A stretch of 64,000 nt of DNA. Origin: Ferroplasma acidarmanus Fer1. GTDB taxonomy: Archaea; Thermoplasmatota; Thermoplasmata; Thermoplasmatales; Thermoplasmataceae. The stretch is taken from positions 1,116,001-1,180,000 of the forward strand of contig NC_021592.1 of the NCBI RefSeq assembly GCF_000152265.2. The letters are read 5' to 3'. This document shows positions 1-8,538 of the stretch, piece after piece (positions within the stretch are counted from its first letter, which is position 1; each line of letters starts with the position of its first letter). The notes under the pieces were generated by a model. It was not told the origin of the DNA, did not search any database, and saw nothing but the letters and a program-made list of their open reading frames with translations. The position numbers were made by a program, and so were the translations under genes.

Positions 1-2
1 TT

Positions 3-1679
3 TCTCATTATACAGGACTAAAGCTGTTCATACTGGGCTTGTTATCATCCCCATTATTTATTATTGCATACCTGTTATTGAGTTATAAAGGACCGAAGAA
101 GAGCAGGCTATATGGGCTGGAAAATCTTACCGCAAAGTTGCCTGCAATTAAGAAGGCTAAGGGACACGTACCGTTTAAATATAAATTGATGTGGACTGCT
201 GTAGTAGTGCTGATATATTTTGCACTAACGAATATCTACATATATGGATTAAACACATCGAAAACAGTGGATGTTTTTGCTTCATTCAGGGCAATATTCG
301 CCGGTGCATCAGGTTCATTAATGGATCTTGGCATAGGCCCAATAGTCACAGCCAGTATAGTAATGCAGCTTTTCGCCGGAGCAAAAATATTTAACCTGGA
401 TCTGAGTGATTCCAGTGATAAGGCTATTTATCAGGGTTTCCAGAAACTTCTGGTAATAATAATGATATTTGTTGAAGCTATACCCCAGGCCTTTGGATTT
501 CTGGTACCTGATGCAGGGCTTGTCTCAAACATAGCCCATGTTGTTCCTGGATACGGTGAGTTTCTGGCACAATCAATAATTATATTGCAGCTATTCTTTG
601 GATCATACCTTGTATTTCTGATGGATGAAGTAGTATCAAAATACGGTATAGGTTCTGGAATTTCGCTCTTTATAGCAGCAGGTGTGTCACAGCAGTTGTT
701 TACCGGCACATTTAACTGGATTCCATCAACTATAACTTCTCCATTATCATTATCTAATCCTCCTGCCGGAGCAATACCAAAGGCACTTTACCTGTTTATC
801 AATGCTCCCGGTTCATATCTAACAAATACAGGAATGGAGCAGATTCTTTTCGCACAGCCAAATCCTATGATTGCACTGGTTGGAACCCTGCTTATATTCT
901 TTGTGGTTGCATTCTTCCAGAGTAGCAAGATAGAATTGCCTATAGCGCATGAACGGGTGCGGGGAGCACGGGGACGGTATCCTTTGCAGCTTTTATATGC
1001 ATCTAACATACCGGTAATACTTGCGACTGCCCTGCTGGCAAATATCTCAATGTGGACACTTCTGTTCTGGGATAGTCCGGTCTTGAGTAAAATTCCTATA
1101 CTGGGGCATAGCCATCTCTTAGGTTCGTATGCAAGTGCTGCGCAGATCTCTGCGTTGGGAATATCCAGCACAACTCCCACCGGAGGTCTCGCGTATTATC
1201 TGTATACGCCTAACGGCTTATCGGACTGGTTGTTCCCCATATTGCAACCATCTGTATCTCAAAGCGTGTTATTGGGTCACACGCCTGTGGAGGAATTAAT
1301 ACATATTGTGGTATTTATGGTGTTCCTGGTCGGATTCAGTATACTCTTCGCAAAATTCTGGATTGAAACAACCAACATGGGTCCAGATGCAGTTGCGAAA
1401 CAGATACGGTCCAGTGGCATGCAGATACCGGGTTTCAGAAGAGACCCCCGTATAATGGCAAAGGTGCTTAGCAAATATATACCAGCCATAACCATATTCA
1501 GTGGTGCTATAGTTGGTATCCTTGCGGGGGCTGCAGACCTTATCGGGACGGTAGGTGATACCAGTGGAACCGGCTTGCTTCTGGCCGTGGGAATAGTAAT
1601 CCAGTTCTATGAAGCAATGGGAAGGGAACAGCTTATGGAAATGCATCCTCTGATAAGACAGTTCTTCAATGGTGGATAA
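3..1679 (+). CDS. secY: Protein translocase subunit SecY (5' end outside window)
   Basis: Central channel subunit of the Sec translocon in the cytoplasmic membrane. The protein is a string of about ten hydrophobic helices, and the stretch starting 'SRLYGLENLTAKLPAIKK' followed by 'GHVPFKYKLMWTA' is the usual start of archaeal SecY. The frame stays open to the left edge, so the true start may lie outside; the first possible start inside is a TTG at 39. Unusually, a hydrophobic segment (GLKLFILGLLSSPLFIIAY) precedes the canonical N-terminus. The next gene, adkA, begins 2 bases after the stop, and the order secY-adk-DUF106-cmk-truB is the normal archaeal ribosomal-operon tail. Identity is secure; the start is not. 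Confidence 0.95.
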   Translation, partial: SHYTGLKLFILGLLSSPLFIIAYLLLSYKGPKKSRLYGLENLTAKLPAIKKAKGHVPFKYKLMWTAVVVLIYFALTNIYIYGLNTSKTVDVFASFRAIFAGASGSLMDLGIGPIVTASIVMQLFAGAKIFNLDLSDSSDKAIYQGFQKLLVIIMIFVEAIPQAFGFLVPDAGLVSNIAHVVPGYGEFLAQSIIILQLFFGSYLVFLMDEVVSKYGIGSGISLFIAAGVSQQLFTGTFNWIPSTITSPLSLSNPPAGAIPKALYLFINAPGSYLTNTGMEQILFAQPNPMIALVGTLLIFFVVAFFQSSKIELPIAHERVRGARGRYPLQLLYASNIPVILATALLANISMWTLLFWDSPVLSKIPILGHSHLLGSYASAAQISALGISSTTPTGGLAYYLYTPNGLSDWLFPILQPSVSQSVLLGHTPVEELIHIVVFMVFLVGFSILFAKFWIETTNMGPDAVAKQIRSSGMQIPGFRRDPRIMAKVLSKYIPAITIFSGAIVGILAGAADLIGTVGDTSGTGLLLAVGIVIQFYEAMGREQLMEMHPLIRQFFNGG

Positions 1680-1681
1680 AA

Positions 1682-2224
1682 ATGAGAGTAGTTATTTCAG
1701 GAATACCGGGTGTAGGAAAATCTACAATACTTGATATGGTTTCAAAGAAGTCTATGTACGAAATTATCAATTTCGGGTCACTTATGTTTGACATGGCCAG
1801 AGACCTTGATCTGGTCAAATCCAGAGATGATATAAGAAGGCTCGATGTGGATACTCAGAGAAATCTTCAGAAAAAAACATCCAACCAGCTGGGAAAGATG
1901 GATAATATCATTATCGACACACACATGTCAATAAAATCTCCTGCAGGTTACCTTCCGGGGTTGCCAGCATGGGTTCTTAATGAACTGATGGTGTCGTCAT
2001 ACTTTCTCATTGAATCAACTCCTGCAGAAATTAAGCGGCGCCGTGACAATGATTCCACAAGAAGCAGGGATGAAGATACTATCAATGACATAGAAGAACA
2101 CCAGCAGGTTAACAGGTATTATGCCGCAGCATATTCTGTATACTCTGGGGCCACAATAAAGTATATATACAATCCAGACAATCATCCAGAGATAGCAGCA
2201 GAGGCTATTTTGAGAGGTTTATAA
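1682..2224 (+). CDS. adkA: Archaeal-type adenylate kinase
   Basis: Converts AMP and ATP to two ADP. The 180 residues begin with a P-loop (GIPGVGKST, residues 7-15) typical of the archaeal AdkA family, which is distinct from bacterial Adk; the length is close to the usual 190 or so. The ATG is 2 bases after the secY stop and the next gene starts 1 base after its own stop, so it is translated within one operon. It lies in its conserved archaeal position between secY and the DUF106 membrane protein. Confidence 0.93.
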   Translation: MRVVISGIPGVGKSTILDMVSKKSMYEIINFGSLMFDMARDLDLVKSRDDIRRLDVDTQRNLQKKTSNQLGKMDNIIIDTHMSIKSPAGYLPGLPAWVLNELMVSSYFLIESTPAEIKRRRDNDSTRSRDEDTINDIEEHQQVNRYYAAAYSVYSGATIKYIYNPDNHPEIAAEAILRGL

Positions 2225-2225
2225 T

Positions 2226-2912
2226 ATGCAACAGGGAAATAATAGGCCAGCACAGAATCCGCAGATGACTAAGTTCATGATGATAGAGTTTGTTTTCATG
2301 TTCGCAGGTCTCGGGTTAATATTCATTATCAGTGATCCATCAATAAGAAATCCTCTGGGGCACTACCTTAATTATGTTTTTATGCCATTATTAGGTTTTA
2401 ATTACGAACTGCCGATTTTGACTTTAATGCTTACCGGAATAGTTCTGGGTCTTATATCTTCAATACCAAGGTATTTCTTCACTGATTGGCTGAAAATGGG
2501 AAAAACACAGATGATTAGTAAGGCATACCAGAAAGCTATGAGGGAAGCGTACAGGTCTGGAGATCGTGCAAGGCAGCAGAAATTACAGAAATTGTCAATG
2601 CAGAGGCAGATGGACCAGGCTGCACTTTCAATGAATACAATGAAACCACTTATGGTCACAGAAATATTCTTTTTCCTGATATTTATATGGCTATACGTCT
2701 TTATGCTTACAATACACTACCAGTATGTTTCAATGCCCTGGGATTTAAATCTTAACATAGTTACATCAAAAATATATATTATGCCACTGTGGATGGCACT
2801 ATACACACTTGGAAACCTTGCTGTAGGATACTTCGTTACCAGTATTATGAAATTTGTGGACTTTACATACAAACTAAGAAAATTGGATGATGACTCAGCG
2901 CGTTCACTATGA
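2226..2912 (+). CDS. DUF106/EMC3-type membrane insertase (Oxa1/YidC superfamily)
   Basis: Integral membrane protein of 228 residues with hydrophobic segments near residues 14-35, 57-80, 138-165 and 180-205. Between the second and third lies a long basic, Gln-rich cytosolic segment (KAYQKAMREAYRSGDRARQQ) characteristic of archaeal DUF106 proteins. The family is related to EMC3, TMCO1 and YidC and is thought to help insert membrane proteins. Its place between adkA and cmk next to secY is the conserved archaeal arrangement. Its last 4 bases overlap the cmk start. Family assignment is firm; the insertase role is inferred from the family. Confidence 0.88.
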   Translation: MQQGNNRPAQNPQMTKFMMIEFVFMFAGLGLIFIISDPSIRNPLGHYLNYVFMPLLGFNYELPILTLMLTGIVLGLISSIPRYFFTDWLKMGKTQMISKAYQKAMREAYRSGDRARQQKLQKLSMQRQMDQAALSMNTMKPLMVTEIFFFLIFIWLYVFMLTIHYQYVSMPWDLNLNIVTSKIYIMPLWMALYTLGNLAVGYFVTSIMKFVDFTYKLRKLDDDSARSL

Positions 2913-3451
2913 TAATAACAATCAGCGGAGAATCAGGATCAGGCAAAACTACAGTTGGCAAATTGCTGGCTTCCAGTTTAAATTATAAATTTTTTTCTGG
3001 CGGTTATTTTTTCAGGAAGAAAGCTGAAGAATATAACATGGATCTAATTGACTTTAGCAATTATGCGGAGCATCATCCTGAAATTGATAAAGAAGAAGAT
3101 AGGATGATTGTTGAATTCATGCAGCATAATGACGATATTATACTTGAATCAAGATTATCGGGATATATGGCATATAAGAATAATATAAATGCTATTAAAA
3201 TTTATTTGAACACAGATATTGCCACCAGAGTTGATCGATTAGCCAGCAGAGACAAAGGAGTAGATAGGGCTGGAATAATGACGCGGGCAAGGTCAGAGTT
3301 TTTAAGATATATGATTTTCTATGGAATAGATTACCGGGTTTTTACAAACTATGACTATATAATAGACACAGACCATATATCTCCTGAGAATATTGTTAAC
3401 GATATAGTAGACTTTTACAATAAATTCGAACCTGATAAAAACAAAGGTTAA
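2909..3451 (+). CDS. cmk: Cytidylate kinase
   Basis: Phosphorylates CMP/dCMP with ATP. It has an N-terminal P-loop (GESGSGKTTVG, residues 7-17) and the archaeal Cmk pattern SGGYFFRKKAEEYNMDLIDF that follows; 180 residues is the usual size. The start codon overlaps the stop of the DUF106 gene by 4 bases, which suggests translational coupling. In archaea cmk normally sits just before the truB/cbf5 gene, as here. Confidence 0.93.
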   Translation: MIITISGESGSGKTTVGKLLASSLNYKFFSGGYFFRKKAEEYNMDLIDFSNYAEHHPEIDKEEDRMIVEFMQHNDDIILESRLSGYMAYKNNINAIKIYLNTDIATRVDRLASRDKGVDRAGIMTRARSEFLRYMIFYGIDYRVFTNYDYIIDTDHISPENIVNDIVDFYNKFEPDKNKG

Positions 3452-3478
3452 AATCAGGTTTATAATAAACTATAATCT

Positions 3479-4534
3479 ATGTATGCTTCAAATTCAACCC
3501 CGGAAGAAATAAACGGTTTTATCGTGATAGACAAGCCGAAGGGCCCGACCAGCCACCAGATCGATGCATGGGTCAGGGAAATCACAGGTGAAAAAAGAGT
3601 GGGCCATATAGGTACACTGGACCCGAATGTATCCGGTGTCCTTGTAATGGCACTTGGAAAGGCCACAAAACTGATAGATATAGTACACGAAAGGCCAAAA
3701 GAATATATATCTGTTATGAGGCTTTACTCCACTGCTGATACAGATAATATAATGAAGGTGTTTAAAGAATTCACCGGGAAGATTTACCAGTTGCCCCCTG
3801 TGAGGTCAGCAGTTTCAAGGCAAGTCAGGGAAAGGACAATATATAATATGGATGTACTGGAAATTCAGGAAAAATTAATACTTTTCAGGGTTAAATGTGA
3901 GTCAGGGACATATATACGGACATTATGTACGGATATGGGCTATGTAATTGGTACAGGGGCCCAGATGGCGGATTTGAGAAGGCTTTCAACAGGGCAGTTT
4001 AATGAATCGCATATACACACCCTGCAGGAACTCAGCGATTCAGTAGTTTTAAAAAAACAGGGAGACACATCATTGTTTGACAATATGGTAATCCCTATGG
4101 ATTTCGTTTTCGCCGATTCTCCAAAGGTTGTCGTGAAAAATACGGCAATAAAAAATATTATGCACGGTTCGGATATATACCCTTCCGGAATAAAAGCCCT
4201 GATAGGGGATATACACAAGGGAAGCCGTGTTGCTATATACTCTGGTGATAATGAGCTGCTTGCCTTTGGCACAATGCTCGTGGACAGTTTAAATGACCTT
4301 AAGGCAGTGGACCTTGATGGAATATTGAGTGATAAATATGGAGAAAATAATGTGGTACGGAAAAATAATAGACAAAAAAATATACCTGTACAGAAACCTG
4401 CAAAAAGATTACATGAACATATTAGAAAGCCTGAGGCAAGGGATAATCCCGGAAACGGAAGAGACATGTTCAGAAAAAATCCCGGATTTAAGGGAAATCC
4501 TTCTAAAATTCGAAAAAGAAAGAATAAATTCTGA
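3479..4534 (+). CDS. truB: TruB/Cbf5-family pseudouridine synthase with basic tail
   Basis: Catalytic subunit of archaeal H/ACA ribonucleoproteins, also able to form tRNA Psi55. The TruB motif GHIGTLDPNVSG holds the catalytic aspartate (D48); other family blocks are 'GFIVIDKPKGPTSHQ', 'QLPPVRSAVSRQVRERTIY' and 'ESGTYIRTL', and a PUA domain follows to about residue 280. The last 65 or so residues are an unusually basic, Asn/Lys/Arg-rich tail. That tail is encoded by the DNA that also encodes, in another frame, the start of nop5, giving an overlap of about 185 bases. Whether the tail is used is unknown; the catalytic part is certain. Confidence 0.93.
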   Translation: MYASNSTPEEINGFIVIDKPKGPTSHQIDAWVREITGEKRVGHIGTLDPNVSGVLVMALGKATKLIDIVHERPKEYISVMRLYSTADTDNIMKVFKEFTGKIYQLPPVRSAVSRQVRERTIYNMDVLEIQEKLILFRVKCESGTYIRTLCTDMGYVIGTGAQMADLRRLSTGQFNESHIHTLQELSDSVVLKKQGDTSLFDNMVIPMDFVFADSPKVVVKNTAIKNIMHGSDIYPSGIKALIGDIHKGSRVAIYSGDNELLAFGTMLVDSLNDLKAVDLDGILSDKYGENNVVRKNNRQKNIPVQKPAKRLHEHIRKPEARDNPGNGRDMFRKNPGFKGNPSKIRKRKNKF

Positions 4535-5141
4535 ATTTTCCCACGATCAGTACATCATAAAAGTTTATTCTGTTAAAAAGGAATTAGAGGAAATAATTAA
4601 CCTGTATCTGGAGAAGCTTGTTTCAATATACACTTTGCTTGATATAAAATATAACAATGATCCCTGCCTTTATTTCTCAAAATTAAAAAATGCAGGATTG
4701 CAGGATGTGGATAATGCGGCCGCTGAGATGGGAATCAATATGTGTAGCTTCAGGTCTTATCTGGACAATTATCTGGGCAATGAAATAGAAAAATACATGC
4801 CACATACAGTATCATTGATAGGGAAAACACTTGCACTTGACTTTCTTCTTAAATCTGGCAGCCTGGAAAATCTTGTGAAATACCCGGCTGGAACCCTACA
4901 AATACTTGGTGCAGAAAAAGCTTTTTTTAACCATATGAGGAAGGGCACACCACCACCTAAACATGGAATTATTTTTAACTATCCCGGGCTTTCTGCATTG
5001 CCACCAAACCAGCGTGGAAAGGTTGCCAGGGCAATAGCAAATAAGATGGCAATAACATTGAAAATGGATTTTTTTAAAACAGATGGAGATACTGAAGGAA
5101 TGGTAAATGAAATTAAAAAGAAAATGAATATTCAGGTGTAA
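4350..5141 (+). CDS. nop5: Nop5 (C/D box RNP core protein), compact form
   Basis: Scaffold of C/D guide RNPs that direct 2'-O-methylation, linking L7Ae-bound RNA with fibrillarin. The NOP domain is clear from about residue 145: 'PHTVSLIGKTLALDFL', 'GTLQILGAEKAFF' and 'PPPKHGIIFNYP'. The chosen ATG gives 'MWYGKIIDKKIYLYRN', about 263 residues; GTG 4329 and ATG 4338 are alternatives. Archaeal Nop5 usually has 370 or more residues, so the N-terminal fibrillarin-binding domain looks much reduced. No fibrillarin gene lies next to it. The first 185 bases overlap the cbf5 3' end in another frame. Confidence 0.85.
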   Translation: MWYGKIIDKKIYLYRNLQKDYMNILESLRQGIIPETEETCSEKIPDLREILLKFEKERINSEFSHDQYIIKVYSVKKELEEIINLYLEKLVSIYTLLDIKYNNDPCLYFSKLKNAGLQDVDNAAAEMGINMCSFRSYLDNYLGNEIEKYMPHTVSLIGKTLALDFLLKSGSLENLVKYPAGTLQILGAEKAFFNHMRKGTPPPKHGIIFNYPGLSALPPNQRGKVARAIANKMAITLKMDFFKTDGDTEGMVNEIKKKMNIQV

Positions 5142-6556
5142 TTTGGCTTTGCTCCTTCCGGTATGTCATCAGGGTATATTCCGGTAAGGCATCCCAGGCA
5201 TAACTCATTCATCCCTATGCTCTCTTTTAACCCTTCTATTGATATGTAGGCGAGGGAGTCAGCACCTATTTCCTTTCTAATATCTTCTATTGAATTGTTG
5301 TTTGCAATGAAATCATCCTTGGTTTTCATATCAACACCAAAATAACATGGGGCTATTATCGGTGGTGAACCCACACGGACATGGACTTCGGTAGCTCCGT
5401 CTTTTCTCAGAATTCCTATGATATGCCTCATTGTGTTGCCCCGCACAATGCTGTCATCTACCAGAACAACCCTTTTTCCGTTTATCACGGATTTAATGGT
5501 ATTAAGTTTGATTTTAATTGCATTATACCTTGATTCCTGGTCAGGAAGTATAAAAGTCCTGTCAGAGTATCTATTCTTGATTAACCCTTCACTGTAAGGT
5601 ATTTTAGAATATACAGAATACCCAAGTGCCTGTGACCTTCCGGAGTCAGGCACCGGAACAACCACATCGGCGTTTACAGGGTTTTCAGTTGCAAGCCTTA
5701 CGCCTATGTTATACCTGACATCAAAAACTTCCTTTCCGTCAATTATGCTATCCGGCCTGGCAAAATATACATATTCAAACATACAGTGTGATTTCTCATG
5801 TTCTATGGTAAATATGCTCCTGTAGCCTGTTTCCCTGATCTCTATTAATTCTCCCGGTTTCACATCCCGGATAACCTTCCCGGAAACCGTGTCAATTGCT
5901 GCACTCTCAGAAGCCACTATATATCCATCATTATTCTTTCCAAGTATGAGTGGCCTGAATCCGAAAGGGTCTCTCAGAGCATATAATGTATCATTGATAA
6001 GAATAGCCAGCGCATAGGCACCCTTAATTTTCAGCATGGCTTTTTTAATCCCATCCCTGATGCCGTATTTATTGATCTCACTCACAATTTCTGTGAGCAT
6101 AACCTCTGTATCGCTGGAGCTATAAAATATGTAACCCTTTTCTTTTAGTTTTTCCCGCAGGTCATGTGCATTGGTAACCTCACCATTATGGGATATGCCT
6201 ATATATCCCATGGAGGAAGATATTACAAATGGCCCTGCATTCTCAACACCCTTGGATCCTGCAGTTGAATACCTGTTATGGCCTATTCCTATTCTCCCCT
6301 CTAAAAATTCATCCCTGAACACTTCGGATACAAAACCCATACCCTTTTTTATATGTATTTTTCCATCAAAAGTAGCTATGCCTGAACTCTCCTGCCCCCT
6401 ATGCTGCAGTGCCCTCAGTGCAAAAATTATATTGGTATATGCATTGTTGCCTATATATCCGACAACAGCACATTCTTCACTTGGCTTTTGCCCAGTTGTA
6501 ATGTCTAATTCTGGGGGATGGAAATCCACAGTAAGAACACCTTTTTTCCCTGACAT
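5132..6556 (-). CDS. purF: Amidophosphoribosyltransferase
   Basis: First step of purine synthesis: glutamine plus PRPP gives phosphoribosylamine. The Ntn-hydrolase domain has its nucleophile Cys28 in 'EECAVVGYIG' after a leader that must be removed; 'GHNRYSTAG' and 'SHNGEVTN' follow, and the PRPP loop is 'VVLVDDSIVRGNT' near residue 364. Cysteines in 'CLGCLTGIYP' near the end suit the iron-sulfur type. No start codon lies close to the Cys in this frame, so translation must begin at ATG 6556 or GTG 6529, inside the rpl37e coding region. It ends overlapping nop5 tail-to-tail by 10 bases. Confidence 0.95.
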   Translation of the reverse strand: MSGKKGVLTVDFHPPELDITTGQKPSEECAVVGYIGNNAYTNIIFALRALQHRGQESSGIATFDGKIHIKKGMGFVSEVFRDEFLEGRIGIGHNRYSTAGSKGVENAGPFVISSSMGYIGISHNGEVTNAHDLREKLKEKGYIFYSSSDTEVMLTEIVSEINKYGIRDGIKKAMLKIKGAYALAILINDTLYALRDPFGFRPLILGKNNDGYIVASESAAIDTVSGKVIRDVKPGELIEIRETGYRSIFTIEHEKSHCMFEYVYFARPDSIIDGKEVFDVRYNIGVRLATENPVNADVVVPVPDSGRSQALGYSVYSKIPYSEGLIKNRYSDRTFILPDQESRYNAIKIKLNTIKSVINGKRVVLVDDSIVRGNTMRHIIGILRKDGATEVHVRVGSPPIIAPCYFGVDMKTKDDFIANNNSIEDIRKEIGADSLAYISIEGLKESIGMNELCLGCLTGIYPDDIPEGAKPNYT

Positions 6557-6641
6557 TGTAGCTGTTATGGCCGCATCTCCTGCATCTTATGTGAATCTTT
6601 TTAGTATTAGCCTTCCCCATTGATGCTGTTCCATTGCTCAT
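6477..6641 (-). CDS. rpl37e: 50S ribosomal protein L37e
   Basis: A 54-residue ribosomal zinc protein starting 'MSNGTASMGKANTKKIHIRC'. Two CxxC pairs (C20RRC23 and C38SYC41) form the L37e zinc ribbon, and the basic end 'RIRHYNWAKAK' is typical of the family. It is below common ORF length cut-offs and overlaps purF by 80 bases in another frame. The ATG lies 1 base after the lsm stop, with a strong GGAGGTGA ribosome-binding site inside the end of lsm. The order lsm-rpl37e-purF is widespread in archaea, which supports both the call and co-transcription. Confidence 0.95.
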   Translation of the reverse strand: MSNGTASMGKANTKKIHIRCRRCGHNSYNVREKRCSYCGFPSPRIRHYNWAKAK

Positions 6642-6642
6642 T

Positions 6643-6897
6643 TTATTCACCTCCCGGTGGAGACACGAAAATTATATTGTCTCCGCGCAATAGCATCATG
6701 CTGAAAGTTCCCTTGTTTTCATTGTTTATAGTCTCTGTAGCATTTTTCAGCACAAGATTCATGTATATATCGTATCCTTCCAGTATACCCGAGTACATTC
6801 TGTTGCCCTTAACATCTATCATGATGTTCTTTTCAAGTGAGTTTTTCAATGTTTCCATTGGTTTGGGAACATATCCTGACCTATTATTGTTAACCAT
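6643..6897 (-). CDS. LSm (Sm-like archaeal) RNA-binding protein
   Basis: Small Sm-fold protein of 84 residues that forms a ring binding U-rich RNA. Sm1 is seen as 'NIMIDVKGNRMYSGILEGYDIYMNLVL' in outline (G-x-L-x-G-x-D and N residues), Sm2 as 'MLLRGDNIIFVSP'. It heads the lsm-rpl37e-purF operon and its last codons carry the ribosome-binding site for rpl37e. The window has a second LSm gene at 33634-33849, so this organism has at least two paralogues. Confidence 0.93.
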   Translation of the reverse strand: MVNNNRSGYVPKPMETLKNSLEKNIMIDVKGNRMYSGILEGYDIYMNLVLKNATETINNENKGTFSMMLLRGDNIIFVSPPGGE

Positions 6898-6988
6898 TTA
6901 TTATCACCAATTTAATGGATGTATCATTATCCTAAATGGTGATTAGAAAATAATATAATAACTTTTATGATTTATAACCCTGAATATT

Positions 6989-7438
6989 TCATAATTCATT
7001 TTTCCCTGCTCCGGAGATTACAAGCAGATACCTGGAGGCTACCAGTGCAAATATAAGTATTGAAAATCCTATGATTTCGTAGACATTTACAATCCTAAAA
7101 ATATGTACGGTAAAGACAGTCACTATTATTTCCCTGGCAGTGAACGATATGGCACCATTTATAATGTAAAGGATAGTATCACCTTCACCATGGAAAAATT
7201 CCACAACACTTTCATATATTTCAAATATTACAACTGCAAGAAGGGAGTCCTCTACTATAATATCAATAAAAGAATATATGTAGGTTTCAATGGAAGATGG
7301 TGAATTTACTGCCCCCACCACTGAATAATAAATTCCTATAAACATATGGAGAATAACTGCAACGAATGCTATCAACAGCAAAGACCTTAATAATAGTGAA
7401 ACAATGTTTATGAATTTTTTATCGAAATGCTTTTCCAT
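6989..7438 (-). CDS. Small four-helix membrane protein, PsiE-like
   Basis: 149 residues with four hydrophobic segments (about 10-32, 48-75, 80-98 and 115-143). The pattern of two helices, a 'FHGEGDTILYIINGAI' loop, then 'FTAREIIVTVF' resembles the phosphate-starvation-inducible PsiE family, whose molecular role is unknown. It is transcribed alone; the 90 bases before the lsm gene and the 35 bases after the methyltransferase gene are non-coding. The membrane topology is directly visible; the PsiE relationship is a pattern-based judgement. Confidence 0.55.
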   Translation of the reverse strand: MEKHFDKKFINIVSLLLRSLLLIAFVAVILHMFIGIYYSVVGAVNSPSSIETYIYSFIDIIVEDSLLAVVIFEIYESVVEFFHGEGDTILYIINGAISFTAREIIVTVFTVHIFRIVNVYEIIGFSILIFALVASRYLLVISGAGKNEL

Positions 7439-7473
7439 TTATTTGTATAAGATATATGCATATTAATGTTTAT

Positions 7474-8451
7474 TTATAGTATCCGGGTCACATTAAATAT
7501 AGTATTCATGTGTTGATAATGTGGCCCTACAGATTTCACCTTTGTATTTTCAATGCATTCAATAACATAACCCAATTTCCTTGCAATATCTATAATGACA
7601 TCCTGAGTGCTATTCATACTCTCAGTTGGGGTGAGGTAATGCATTGAAATCTGCGTTCCAATCCTTGAACGCAGAAGTGCAGCTACCATAAAATTAATAG
7701 AATTAAAATTGCCCATAATTATGTAATCTGCCTGCATGGCTGGCAATACTGCCCGTGAATCTCCTGTGTATATATCTACCTTTGATTTAATCCTGTTCAC
7801 CTGTAAATTCTTTTTTAGATAATGTATGGAATCTGGGTTAATATCGCACATTACCATTCTGGCAGGCCTGCTATTTTTTAAAATTTGCAGTGAGAAGTAC
7901 CCTATCCCACAGAACATATCAAGGATAATCATGCCTGTAAAATCTATAAATTTCATTTTGCTTCTGGTATTTATATTTCCTGGCGAAAACATGACTTTTT
8001 GCAAATCCATAATATAGGAAACTTCAGACTCCCTTACCACTGTTTCCCCACCATTCCCGTAAATTAATTTGAGCGATGGTTCCCTCTTAATTCCCTGAAT
8101 TTTGCCGGTCTCCACATATACATTGTCAACTTTTAACCGTGATGCATATTCATGTGCAACCTTCTGGCTTATGCTGGATTTGAATATGATTGAATTGCCA
8201 AGCCTGATATATGAAGCTCCTGTATTTTTCAATCCCTTACGTCCAGGTTTTTTTCCTATTACTGTAAATGCATCTTCACGCGGCTTGAAGTCATGCGTGA
8301 TAGATCCGTCAATATGCCTGATAAGAGGAATGTATACATAATTTTCATCCTGTTCAATATGGTAAGTAGTGTCAAGCAATCCCAGTGCCCTATACTTTTT
8401 TATGGCATCATCTGCAGAAATTTTGCTGAACCTGATGCAACTTCTTTCCAT
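7474..8451 (-). CDS. Trm5/TYW2-family tRNA-Phe methyl- or aminocarboxypropyltransferase (Taw2-like)
   Basis: Class I SAM-dependent enzyme of 325 residues. A degenerate N-terminal domain precedes the family signature 'KVMFSPGNINTRSKM', then SAM motif I 'ILDMFCGIGYFSLQI' and 'MVMCDINPDSIHYLKKNL'. The GIGYFSL form and the 'MGNFNS' motif IV resemble Taw2/TYW2, which transfers an aminocarboxypropyl group to 4-demethylwyosine-37 of tRNA-Phe, more than Trm5, which has an NLP motif there. The start ATG at 8451 fits the family N-terminus. The Trm5/TYW2 family is sure; the sub-family is probable. Confidence 0.75.
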   Translation of the reverse strand: MERSCIRFSKISADDAIKKYRALGLLDTTYHIEQDENYVYIPLIRHIDGSITHDFKPREDAFTVIGKKPGRKGLKNTGASYIRLGNSIIFKSSISQKVAHEYASRLKVDNVYVETGKIQGIKREPSLKLIYGNGGETVVRESEVSYIMDLQKVMFSPGNINTRSKMKFIDFTGMIILDMFCGIGYFSLQILKNSRPARMVMCDINPDSIHYLKKNLQVNRIKSKVDIYTGDSRAVLPAMQADYIIMGNFNSINFMVAALLRSRIGTQISMHYLTPTESMNSTQDVIIDIARKLGYVIECIENTKVKSVGPHYQHMNTIFNVTRIL

Positions 8452-8538
8452 TGCAGGTAGATTAAATCATACAATTTAAGATTTATAAATTGCGGCAAGA
8501 TTTAATTAAAAATAAATATTTTTCAGTAATACCTATAT

